From Anaerolineaceae bacterium (GTDB taxonomy: Bacteria > Chloroflexota > Anaerolineae > Aggregatilineales > Phototrophicaceae): 64,000 bases of DNA. The first letter of the stretch is position 1, and each line of letters starts with the position of its first letter. The stretch lies in NCBI GenBank assembly GCA_020634135.1, contig JACKCG010000004.1, forward strand, positions 62,001 through 126,000, given 5' to 3'. The notes under the pieces are model-generated. The model saw nothing but the letters and a program-made list of their open reading frames with translations, ran no database searches and was not told the origin of the DNA. Position numbers and translations under genes: made by a program. This document shows, in pieces, positions 47,502-55,422 of the stretch.

Positions 47502-48614
47502 CTACGATATTGGCCTGCCGGAGTGCAGGGGAATATCGAGTGTGACAGTGGTTTCCTGCCCGTGAATACTATGGATGTGGAGTTCCCCACTGTATATCTC
47601 AACCAGACGCCGCGCCAAGGTCAACCCCAGTCCAAGTCCCTGCTGTTCGTACAGTTTGCGGTCAAACTGCATGTAGGCGCCAACCCGGTTGATCTGTTTG
47701 GCCGTCATGCCGTGCCCATAGTCCTGAACTGTGAGCCGCCAGCGCTGGTCATGTACCCGGCTGCGCACTACAACCGGCGTTCTTGATGTGGAGAATTTGA
47801 AAGCGTTGTTGATGATTTCCGTCACGGTTTTTTCAAGATCGTTACGCATTATCTGGACGGACGCATCCTGCAAATCTAGCTGAAGGTCACTCCTGCGCTG
47901 GAAACCACCTGCGGTGGCTAGTGCTGCTTCCTGAATAACCTGACTGGCACTTTCGACCTTATGCTGGCGCAGTTCCGCTATTTTGGCCGGGTCATGGCTG
48001 ATCAACTCCAGCTGTGCATAAACAAGATAGTTTTCAATCAGGTGGCTCAGGCGGCTGCTGGATGACAGGATCGTATCAGCAGCATGAAGAATTTCTTCCG
48101 GGGTGGCGCTATCATGATTCATCTTGAGAAGATTGGCAAAACCATCAATGCCGACTAGCGGGGTTCTTAACTCATGGGGCAGGGCATAAATAATATTGTG
48201 ACACAGTTCGTTTATCTGTGTCTCAAATTTTTCGATCCACTGTTCTCTTTTGGCAAGTTGGGCGCGTATCGCGTTTACCAGTTCATCGGGCGAAAACGGC
48301 TTGGTCAGATAGTCCGCCGCGCCTAACTCCATTCCGTAACGAATGTCACGCCGCTGGGTCTTGGCTGTCATGAAGATCAGTGGAATATCTATTGTCGCCG
48401 GGTCGCTTCGCAGTATTTTGAGTACCGCGTATCCATCCAGCTCCGGCATCGAAATATCAGAGACCACGATGTCCGGCAGATCGCGTTGTTCCAGCAACCG
48501 TACCGCCTCCAACCCGTCACTTACACCTATGGTATCGAATCCCTCGGCGGTAAGCATTGCCACCAGGGATTCGCACAGGGTTATTTCATCTTCTATCAGT
48601 AGGACACGTGGCAT
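47502..48614 (-). CDS. Response regulator fused to histidine kinase (REC-HisKA-HATPase)
   Basis: The 370-residue protein begins with a receiver domain (1-120) with Asp53 in VVSDISMPELDG and YLTKPF. A short coiled coil follows, then a HisKA with His147 in ALPHELRTPL, and a HATPase domain with NNAFKFS, YGHGM and GLGLGLTLARRLVEIY. There is no membrane helix and no sensor domain, so the N-terminal receiver probably controls the kinase. It is followed by an FHA protein gene upstream on the same strand. Confidence 0.9.
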   Translation of the reverse strand: MPRVLLIEDEITLCESLVAMLTAEGFDTIGVSDGLEAVRLLEQRDLPDIVVSDISMPELDGYAVLKILRSDPATIDIPLIFMTAKTQRRDIRYGMELGAADYLTKPFSPDELVNAIRAQLAKREQWIEKFETQINELCHNIIYALPHELRTPLVGIDGFANLLKMNHDSATPEEILHAADTILSSSSRLSHLIENYLVYAQLELISHDPAKIAELRQHKVESASQVIQEAALATAGGFQRRSDLQLDLQDASVQIMRNDLEKTVTEIINNAFKFSTSRTPVVVRSRVHDQRWRLTVQDYGHGMTAKQINRVGAYMQFDRKLYEQQGLGLGLTLARRLVEIYSGELHIHSIHGQETTVTLDIPLHSGRPIS

Positions 48615-48706
48615 TTTAACTCCCCCGTTAACAGACTCACGTGATACGAACCTGGTGTGCGTCAGGGGTTGTGCCCCTGCCAGGTTACAAGCCCAGGCAA
48701 CCTCGG

Positions 48707-49207
48707 TTATGCTCGTTGGTACCGAAAACGCGCCACCAGGTGCCCCAACCGGATTTCGTCACCATCGCGCAGGACATAGGGTTGATTTGGGAATAACTGC
48801 TGACCATTGAGAAATGTGCCATTGGTGCTGCCCATATCCTGGATAATCAAGGTGTTATCTTCACGTTTTAGGATGGCGTGAGTGCTGGAAACACCCTTGC
48901 GATAGGCGCCATAGGGCGTCAGGTCAATATCGGGTTTTCGGCTGATGTTTTTATTCAGCCGTCCCAGGACGACCCGATCAATTGTTTTTAACACAAGCTG
49001 TTCTTCCGTATCTCGAATACTGATGACGACCCGGGTATTGGGGCGCAAGTGCGCCGTACCACGCCGGGACAATTCACCACCTTCAATACTGGCAATCTCT
49101 AGCTGGCGGGTGGGCAAACTGGGAATATGGGTGATATGACTGCCACACCGTTCACATATGACGACACCTTCACGGTTTGAATGAGCGCAGATTGGACAGA
49201 TTCTCAT
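48707..49207 (-). CDS. FHA-domain protein with N-terminal zinc ribbon
   Basis: The 166-residue protein starts with a four-cysteine zinc ribbon (CPICAHSN and CERCGSHI, Cys4, Cys7, Cys18, Cys21). An FHA domain follows (about 70-160) containing GVSSTHAIL, QDMGSTNGTFLNGQ and RDGDEIRLGHL. FHA domains bind phosphothreonine peptides. Its FHA core closely resembles the second FHA protein at 57478, including the shared DIDLxPYxA and PNQP segments. It sits upstream of the REC-kinase gene, suggesting a shared phospho-signalling context. Confidence 0.9.
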   Translation of the reverse strand: MRICPICAHSNREGVVICERCGSHITHIPSLPTRQLEIASIEGGELSRRGTAHLRPNTRVVISIRDTEEQLVLKTIDRVVLGRLNKNISRKPDIDLTPYGAYRKGVSSTHAILKREDNTLIIQDMGSTNGTFLNGQQLFPNQPYVLRDGDEIRLGHLVARFRYQRA

Positions 49208-49481
49208 GATATTCTCACAGTGACTGTATGACGATTCAATCTCAGTGTACGCCGGATTATTAAGATTCAGTACCTTGAGAGTGTGTGAAAAATTGTCAAA
49301 TTGCCGCTGTTAAGCCTGTATATGAACCCGCAGTGCCTGGTGTATAATAGCTACCTTGCTATCAGGTAGGGTTTTCTGGTCTGAAATGTAAGAAGCCATT
49401 ATAAAGGCTATTGCGCCTATCCTGCGTTCATCATTAACAGGTTACACTATTTGTCATATTTCTATCGTAAAGGTTACAGGT

Positions 49482-50210
49482 TTGTTCTATCTTATACGAC
49501 GTATTGTTTTTGTGTCGATTCTGCTGGTGATTGTGGTTGGGGGTGGTTACGTGGGTCTGCGGCTGTACAGCGTCAGCCAGAGCAACAGCCTGCCCGCAAT
49601 CCAGCAATGGTTTAATGATGTGAATTCTCGCTCAGAACTGGCGACTATACGGCATGGTGTGGCGTGTCCCGATGCGCCGTTTATTCTCCCATCGGATGGC
49701 TTCATCGGGCTGTTATGGAATGATCCGGCGGGGCCGTATACAGTACTAAATACCCATACAGGCATTGACATCTTTGGTGATGGCAGACCCGGTGAAGTCC
49801 CGGTATATGCGGCTTATGATGGTTATCTCACCCGGCTGGAAAACTGGCTTTCGACGGTGATTATTCGTCACGATGACCCGCTGCAACCAGGGCGCGAGAT
49901 CTGGACATATTACACGCATATGGCTGCGCAGGATGGCAGCCAATCCTTCATTGTCCCGGATTTCCCGCCAAATACGCATGGCGTGTGGGTGACTCAGGGG
50001 ACGCTGTTGGGCTACCAGGGAGAATATGCGGGAGAATCAGCGCGACCAGTTGGTCTGCACCTGCATTTCAGTATCGTCCAGAGCGAACCGGATGGGTCAT
50101 TCAAGAATGAGGCGCGGCTGGGGAATACGCTCGACCCTTCACCCTATCTGGGGATGCCGGTGGCGATCAATGGGTTGCCCGAACGCCCGATCAACTGCGC
50201 GGCAGAATAA
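49482..50210 (+). CDS. M23 family (LytM-like) metallopeptidase, membrane-anchored
   Basis: The 242-residue protein starts with a hydrophobic anchor (about 7-27). The LytM zinc ligands are present: HTGID (H92, D96) and HLHF (H193 and H195). It would hydrolyse peptidoglycan or act as its regulator outside the membrane. The TTG start follows AAAGGTTACAGG. A TATAAT lies at 49343-49348 about 135 bases upstream, and between them is a small hairpin (ctacct/aggtag), so a leader regulatory role is possible but not shown. Confidence 0.85.
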   Translation: MFYLIRRIVFVSILLVIVVGGGYVGLRLYSVSQSNSLPAIQQWFNDVNSRSELATIRHGVACPDAPFILPSDGFIGLLWNDPAGPYTVLNTHTGIDIFGDGRPGEVPVYAAYDGYLTRLENWLSTVIIRHDDPLQPGREIWTYYTHMAAQDGSQSFIVPDFPPNTHGVWVTQGTLLGYQGEYAGESARPVGLHLHFSIVQSEPDGSFKNEARLGNTLDPSPYLGMPVAINGLPERPINCAAE

Positions 50211-50247
50211 AACCGAAAACCTCACCCCTTCTGGAAGGGATGAGGTT
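50203..50247 (-). terminator. Terminator of the malic enzyme gene
   Basis: The stem aacctca/tgaggtt with an inner ccctt/aaggg stem is followed on the minus strand by ttttcggtttta. The other strand lies at the end of the M23 gene. Confidence 0.7.
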
Positions 50248-50289
50248 GATAAAATGCATCAGTTTGCTGGACGAACCGCTCAGCCGTGT

Positions 50290-52539
50290 TTACTTCCGGC
50301 TCTGCGCGTCCCGAGCGGCCACTGCCGCCATCGCCACGATGTGTTCTACCTCGTCGCCCGCCTGCAATACATGCACCGGCGCATCCAAACCAAGCAGGAT
50401 TGGGCCGATAGCTTCCGCATTCGAGAGCCGGTCTAACAGCTTATAGGCGATATTAGCAGAACCGAGATCGGGGAATACCAGGATATTGGCGTCCTTGACT
50501 TTGCTGAATGGATAGCGATTCTCAACGATATCGGCCACCACTGCCGTATCCGCCTGCATTTCGCCATCTACCGGGATGTCCGGGCGCTTCTCCTGCACCA
50601 GTTCGACTGCACGGCGCACCTTATTACTCAGGCTGTGTGGTGTGCTGCCAAAGTTGGAGAACGAGAGCATCGCCACTTTGGGGGCAATATCCAGTGTCTT
50701 TGCAAAATCCGCCGCAAGAATTGCGATCTCCGCCAGTGTTTCCGCGTCCGGGTCAATGTTGACGGTAGCATCGGTGAACAAGTAAACCCGTCCCTTAACC
50801 ACCATGATATATACGCCGCTGGCATGTTTCGTCCCCGGGTGTGTGTGGAAGTATTGCAGGGCGGGGCGGATCACATGCGGGTATTCGTGGGTTAAGCCGT
50901 TTACATACGTGTCGGCGTCGCCCATCTTGACCATCATCAAGCCGTAGTGGGTGCGGCTGGTGAGGAGGGCATAGGTCTGGTCACGGTTGATGCCCTTTCG
51001 CTGACGGGCGGCATACAATCCATCTACGTAGCGATCAATGTATGCGTCATCACTGAACGGGTTAATGATCTTCGGATTGAAATCCAGCGCCAGTTCTTTG
51101 ATCTTCTTGCCGATTTCTTCGGGGTCGCCCAAAAGAATTGGTGTTCCGATATTTTCTTCCTGAACACGGGCAGCCGCACGGATGATTTTGGGTTCATCTC
51201 CTTCGGGGAAGACGATCCGCTGGGTTGGTCCCATCTTGGCCTTGTTGATGATGTTGCTGCGTATCTGCTGCCCCAATCCCTGCCGCCGAATCAGATTCTC
51301 ACGGTAGGTGTTTAAGTCAATTTCGCGCCGCGCTACGCCGCTCTTCATGGCTGCGCCGGCGATTGCCGGGGCGACCCACAGCAGCACGCGGGGGTCGAGT
51401 GGTTTGGGGATGAGGTACTCGCGCCCGAATCTGATTGAGGTCTTTCCGTAGGCGTTCAGCACGCTATCGGGAACATCTTCGTGTGCCAGCTGAGCCAATG
51501 CCCGCGACGCGGCCATCTTCATCTCTTCATTAATTCCGGTGGCGTACACATCCAGTGCCCCCCGGAAAATGAAGGGGAAGCCCAACACATTGTTCACCTG
51601 GTTGGGGTAGTCACTGCGCCCGGTGCCGATGATCGCATCCGGGCGTACTGCCAGGGCGTCCTCTGGCGTAATTTCTGGGTCGGGGTTTGCCAGGGCGAAG
51701 ATAATCGGGTCCTTCGCCATCTTCTTTACCGACTCAGGCTTCAACACGCCCGCAGCCGATAGCCCCAGGAACACGTCCGCCCCTTCCATTGCATCGTCCA
51801 ATGTGCGGGCGCTGGTTTCAGCGGCGAACTCCGCTTTGTATTTATTGACACCGTCACGCCCTTTGTAAACAACCCCCTTGGAGTCGGTCATGAGGATGTT
51901 CTCGCGGCGAACACCCAGGCTCACATAGAACTTGGCGGTGGCGATGGCGCTGGCACCTGCGCCGGAGACAACTACTTTCATATCTTCCAGCCGTTTGCCG
52001 ATAATCTCTGTTGCGTTGATGAGCGCCGCCCCGGAAATAATGGCCGTTCCGTGCTGGTCGTCATGAAATACCGGGATCGGTAGCGCCGCTTTGAGTTGTT
52101 CTTCAACCTCAAAACATTCAGGTGCTTTAATATCTTCCAGATTGATGCCGCCAAAAGTAGGGGCAATCGCCTTACAGAAGGCTACCAGGTCTTCTACCGT
52201 GTGGGCATCTACTTCAATGTCAAAAACATCAACATCCGCAAATCTCTTAAAAAGAACGCCTTTACCTTCCATAACGGGCTTGGAAGCCAGCGGCCCCCGG
52301 TCACCCAGCCCAAGAATAGCCGTCCCGTTAGAAATCACGGCCACAAGGTTTGATTTTGCCGTTAACTCATACGCGGTGATGGGGTCGCGCTCAACTTCCA
52401 GAACGGCCTCAGCAACGCCCGGTGAATAAGCCAGTGACAAGTGATGCTGCGTGGTGAGCGGCTTGGTGGGAGTCACTTCGATTTTGCCAGGGCGACCCTG
52501 ACGATGATAGTCAAGCGCATCCTGTTTGGTGATTGCCAT
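50290..52539 (-). CDS. maeB: Malic enzyme fused to phosphotransacetylase-like domain (MaeB type)
   Basis: The 749-residue protein joins a malic enzyme (about 1-430; motifs SYSPGVAEA, SNGTAILGLGD, KPVMEGK, VFHDDQHGTA, SGAGASAIATA) to a phosphotransacetylase-like domain (about 440-749; FPEGDEPKI, PILLGDPEEI, VNIDPDAETLAEIAI). This is the usual MaeB architecture; it decarboxylates malate to pyruvate, and the C-terminal domain is regulatory in E. coli. The start is the ATG at 52539. A candidate promoter for the opposite direction lies behind it. Confidence 0.94.
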   Translation of the reverse strand: MAITKQDALDYHRQGRPGKIEVTPTKPLTTQHHLSLAYSPGVAEAVLEVERDPITAYELTAKSNLVAVISNGTAILGLGDRGPLASKPVMEGKGVLFKRFADVDVFDIEVDAHTVEDLVAFCKAIAPTFGGINLEDIKAPECFEVEEQLKAALPIPVFHDDQHGTAIISGAALINATEIIGKRLEDMKVVVSGAGASAIATAKFYVSLGVRRENILMTDSKGVVYKGRDGVNKYKAEFAAETSARTLDDAMEGADVFLGLSAAGVLKPESVKKMAKDPIIFALANPDPEITPEDALAVRPDAIIGTGRSDYPNQVNNVLGFPFIFRGALDVYATGINEEMKMAASRALAQLAHEDVPDSVLNAYGKTSIRFGREYLIPKPLDPRVLLWVAPAIAGAAMKSGVARREIDLNTYRENLIRRQGLGQQIRSNIINKAKMGPTQRIVFPEGDEPKIIRAAARVQEENIGTPILLGDPEEIGKKIKELALDFNPKIINPFSDDAYIDRYVDGLYAARQRKGINRDQTYALLTSRTHYGLMMVKMGDADTYVNGLTHEYPHVIRPALQYFHTHPGTKHASGVYIMVVKGRVYLFTDATVNIDPDAETLAEIAILAADFAKTLDIAPKVAMLSFSNFGSTPHSLSNKVRRAVELVQEKRPDIPVDGEMQADTAVVADIVENRYPFSKVKDANILVFPDLGSANIAYKLLDRLSNAEAIGPILLGLDAPVHVLQAGDEVEHIVAMAAVAARDAQSRK

Positions 52540-52688
52540 AACTATTTCTCCTAGGATTATGTCATTGTGTTTTGCAATATCTTTGCTATTTGTTCTCTGT
52601 CGAAATCGGCGCCAATAGACAGAGTATTCCGTAACTGTCAGGGTGGTTTACCACTCCAGTTTCAGGTTGCCAGCAAAGATAATTGCAC

Positions 52689-52718
52689 TTGACAACTACA
52701 AATTATAGCCCGTATAGA
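52689..52718 (+). promoter_or_regulatory. Candidate promoter upstream of the 252-aa unknown gene
   Basis: TTGACA and TATAGA are separated by 18 bases. They lie about 215 bases before the start codon, so the leader would be long. The surrounding 392-base intergenic region (52540-52931) is AT-rich and shows no gene. Confidence 0.35.
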
Positions 52719-52931
52719 TGTATTTTGGACAAAAATCGTGATACCTATCACCTGGAATCCCGATGATTCTCCCCAATTTAGCAATTATTCGTCTTCAACT
52801 ATGTGCTCTGCCCGGCCAAGTGTGAAATATTTCCGAATCAGCCTGTTCCGATATTGCCAAAAATGTAAAAAATGATTAATATGGAGTTGTAAAATCTATT
52901 CTGGGTCAATGCTTAATGCGGGGGTGTTAAC

Positions 52932-53690
52932 ATGACGATTGCAGCCACACGCAGTCAACCGGTCACAGGGGAAGAACTTATTTCTCGCGCGACACAAGCT
53001 GCTTATAATCAGCTTATTGAACTCCACCAGGCGCTTTATCCGCGTATACGTAACCATAAGATTGATCTGCATACACGCTGGCAGAAAACCAACGTTGTCA
53101 CTTTTGATTCCGCCGCCACAACGGTTCAGGGCGAAGATACTGCGGCACTGGTCTATTTCCGTTCACGTGAGCAGGCTGTCCAGGTGGAGCGGTTGATGGG
53201 TAAAGATGGCGCGATGGTCAATAGTGTGATTGAAACCTACCGCCACCCACTGATCGAAGTGCGCCTGACACCACAGAACCTGGTGGTTGAACTTATCGTT
53301 TCGCCTGGTGCCTGGTACGACCAGCAGAACCTGGCTGGCAAGATGATGCTCCCCCAAAGTAACGATGAATTTCGTGCGCTGCTGAAAAAACTTGGCGCCG
53401 GGTTCCATTTTGGTTTCTGGGATGGTCTGGAACTAGGGGAGATGCAGATTGAGGTTGAGTATCTGCTGCGCGGGCGGGTTCTCAATGAATGGATGGATAC
53501 GTTTGCGGCAGGCTATGACTGGCTGCGGATTGGCAAATGGTACCCCCGTGATGAAGTGGTGTTGGATACCCCAAGCCTTATCAACGACGTTTTCGCGGCG
53601 ATCCAGACTCTGCATAATATTTACGAGTTTCTGCGCTGGACAAGCAATAATAACTATCGCAGTTTCTTTGAGAAGCGCCGGCGACCATGA
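52932..53690 (+). CDS. Protein of unknown function (252 aa)
   Basis: I do not recognise the family. The protein is soluble, without signal peptide or membrane helix. The first about 60 residues are helical, and residues 60-150 contain alternating beta patterns (TAALVYFRSREQAVQVERLMGK, then LTPQNLVVELIVSPGAWYDQ). The rest holds GFHFGFWDGLELGEM and a C-terminal helix with many aromatic residues. GGGGGTG precedes the ATG. Convergent with the small unknown gene at 53743. Confidence 0.75.
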   Translation: MTIAATRSQPVTGEELISRATQAAYNQLIELHQALYPRIRNHKIDLHTRWQKTNVVTFDSAATTVQGEDTAALVYFRSREQAVQVERLMGKDGAMVNSVIETYRHPLIEVRLTPQNLVVELIVSPGAWYDQQNLAGKMMLPQSNDEFRALLKKLGAGFHFGFWDGLELGEMQIEVEYLLRGRVLNEWMDTFAAGYDWLRIGKWYPRDEVVLDTPSLINDVFAAIQTLHNIYEFLRWTSNNNYRSFFEKRRRP

Positions 53691-53742
53691 AGAATGGCTC
53701 TGAGCCGTCTCTGCACATTCGTGAATCTTCCAGTATAGCTGG

Positions 53743-53973
53743 CTAAAACGACAAACCATCATCTTCGCGGATGATTTCGACTGTGCCATCGTTGAGACCC
53801 CGCCGCAGCGCATCTGTATCCAGGTCAACGATACCTTTGCCGGCGATAGTGATGTACTGGCTGTCCGCGCCAATCACACTCCCTTTGGCAAGTAATTTGC
53901 CGTATTCCAGCACGGTGACATACTCTCCCAGGCGGGGGAGTCGGTGGCGTTCTAACCGGCGTAACAAACTCAT
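53743..53973 (-). CDS. Small protein of unknown function (76 aa)
   Basis: The 76-residue protein starts with a basic segment (MSLLRRLERHRLPRL). A small beta-rich part follows (YVTVLEYGKLLAKGSVIGADSQYITIAG), then a helical tail. No family is recognised. GGGAAG lies upstream of the ATG, and codon use looks coding. It sits behind the Mur-ligase-like gene on the same strand, 57 bases away, so cotranscription is plausible. Confidence 0.6.
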   Translation of the reverse strand: MSLLRRLERHRLPRLGEYVTVLEYGKLLAKGSVIGADSQYITIAGKGIVDLDTDALRRGLNDGTVEIIREDDGLSF

Positions 53974-54030
53974 TTCGCACGCTTCCCGTCTTTAATCGGT
54001 CGTTTCCCCTCAAGCATACCATAAACCCAC

Positions 54031-55392
54031 TCAGATTGTCTCATACGAGTGTCCCCACAGTGCCGCAGCGTCCGCCAGAATTGACTGCGTGCCGGCAATC
54101 AATATTGTCCCTATTGTGCCGACAAATTCCTTCGCCTGGTTTACTGCTTCGACCAGTGTGGGCTGATAACGCACATCCGGGTTGTGTTCACGAGCGAGGG
54201 ATGTTGCCGCCGACGAGTCCGGGAAGTGCAGAATCGGGTTGCGGGTGGTTTGCGTCAGGATGAGGCGGTCACACGTTTTGCCCATAACGGCATACACACC
54301 CGGATAGTCTTTGTCGTCCGGTACGGCTACGATCCCGACAATTGGCGAGGTGAGATCATCGTGCACACTCTCAACAAATGCGGATGCTGACTCGGCATTA
54401 ATCGCGCCATCTATGAATATGCGCGGGTTTTCCTGGAGTTTCTGGCAGCGCCCCGGCCAGGTGACATCAGCCAGCCCGGCGCGGACGTGTTCGACATATT
54501 CGGGCGAACCGTGCGGCAGCCCCGCCAATCGTCCGTGGATGTTGCCCGCCGCGATGACTGCCAGCGTGGCATTGACCGCTTGATAGCGCCCCCGCAGTGA
54601 CAGTGTCACCTCACCGTACCGACTCAACCGAAGCCGGATTCCGTTATCCGCTGTACCGATGTATTGCGCGACTTCTCCTGGGGAAATCCAGTTGAACTCG
54701 GCGTTCTGCATATCCGCCTCGGTGCGCAACATATCCAACACTTCCTGCGGCTGCGACACGCTATAGGCGTAACTATACGGCTTGATGACACCGGCTTTAT
54801 GCCAGGCAATACGGGCGAGTGTCGGCCCCAGATAATCCGGGTGTTCCAGCATGATGGGTGTGAATAGTGAGAGTTTATTCGGCACCAGAGCGATGTCATC
54901 AAAACGCCCACCACGCCCGACTTCCACGATTGCGACTGTGATCCCCTGTTCGTCAAACCATTGCAAGGCCACTGCCAGAAAAATCCCCTGTGGGCTGAAG
55001 TAGGTTATGTCCGGAAGCGATTCTTCAATTTTGTCAATCTCAGGCGCGAGGTGGGAGAGAATACGCAGGAAATCCGACTGGGGGATCATCTGACCGTTGA
55101 TGCGAATCCGTTCGCGCCAACTGACCAGGTGTGGGCTGGTCATCATCCCGACCCGGTGGCCGAGATGTTGCAGCAGCTTGGCGGTGATGACCGTCGTCGA
55201 ACCCTTGCCTTTACTGCCGGTAACAACCGCGTACTCGCGGGGTGCTGCCAGCAGGTTATGCGCCAGCAGCAGGCGGGTCGTCGGGCTGGTGTTGCGGCTG
55301 TGCTCGTCCAGCCCGCGATCCACACCGCGCAGTTTCCGCAGTGACCGGAAAATATAGGTGATGGCCTGTTCTTCTGTCGTAAAACGCATCAT
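54031..55392 (-). CDS. Mur-ligase/FolC-like enzyme
   Basis: The 453-residue protein has the P-loop GSKGKGST (59-66), SPHLVSWRERIRING, and EVGRGGRFDDIALV in place of the EVGLGGRLDATN of classic folylpolyglutamate synthase. The substitution at the metal-folate region, and SKG instead of TNG in the P-loop, make folate specificity uncertain. It may ligate another acidic amino acid. The ATG is taken at 55392 after AAGGGG. The secreted 627-residue protein gene ends about 30 bases upstream. Confidence 0.85.
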   Translation of the reverse strand: MMRFTTEEQAITYIFRSLRKLRGVDRGLDEHSRNTSPTTRLLLAHNLLAAPREYAVVTGSKGKGSTTVITAKLLQHLGHRVGMMTSPHLVSWRERIRINGQMIPQSDFLRILSHLAPEIDKIEESLPDITYFSPQGIFLAVALQWFDEQGITVAIVEVGRGGRFDDIALVPNKLSLFTPIMLEHPDYLGPTLARIAWHKAGVIKPYSYAYSVSQPQEVLDMLRTEADMQNAEFNWISPGEVAQYIGTADNGIRLRLSRYGEVTLSLRGRYQAVNATLAVIAAGNIHGRLAGLPHGSPEYVEHVRAGLADVTWPGRCQKLQENPRIFIDGAINAESASAFVESVHDDLTSPIVGIVAVPDDKDYPGVYAVMGKTCDRLILTQTTRNPILHFPDSSAATSLAREHNPDVRYQPTLVEAVNQAKEFVGTIGTILIAGTQSILADAAALWGHSYETI

Positions 55393-55422
55393 ATTTACGC
55401 CCCTTACGGTCGTAACCACCGG

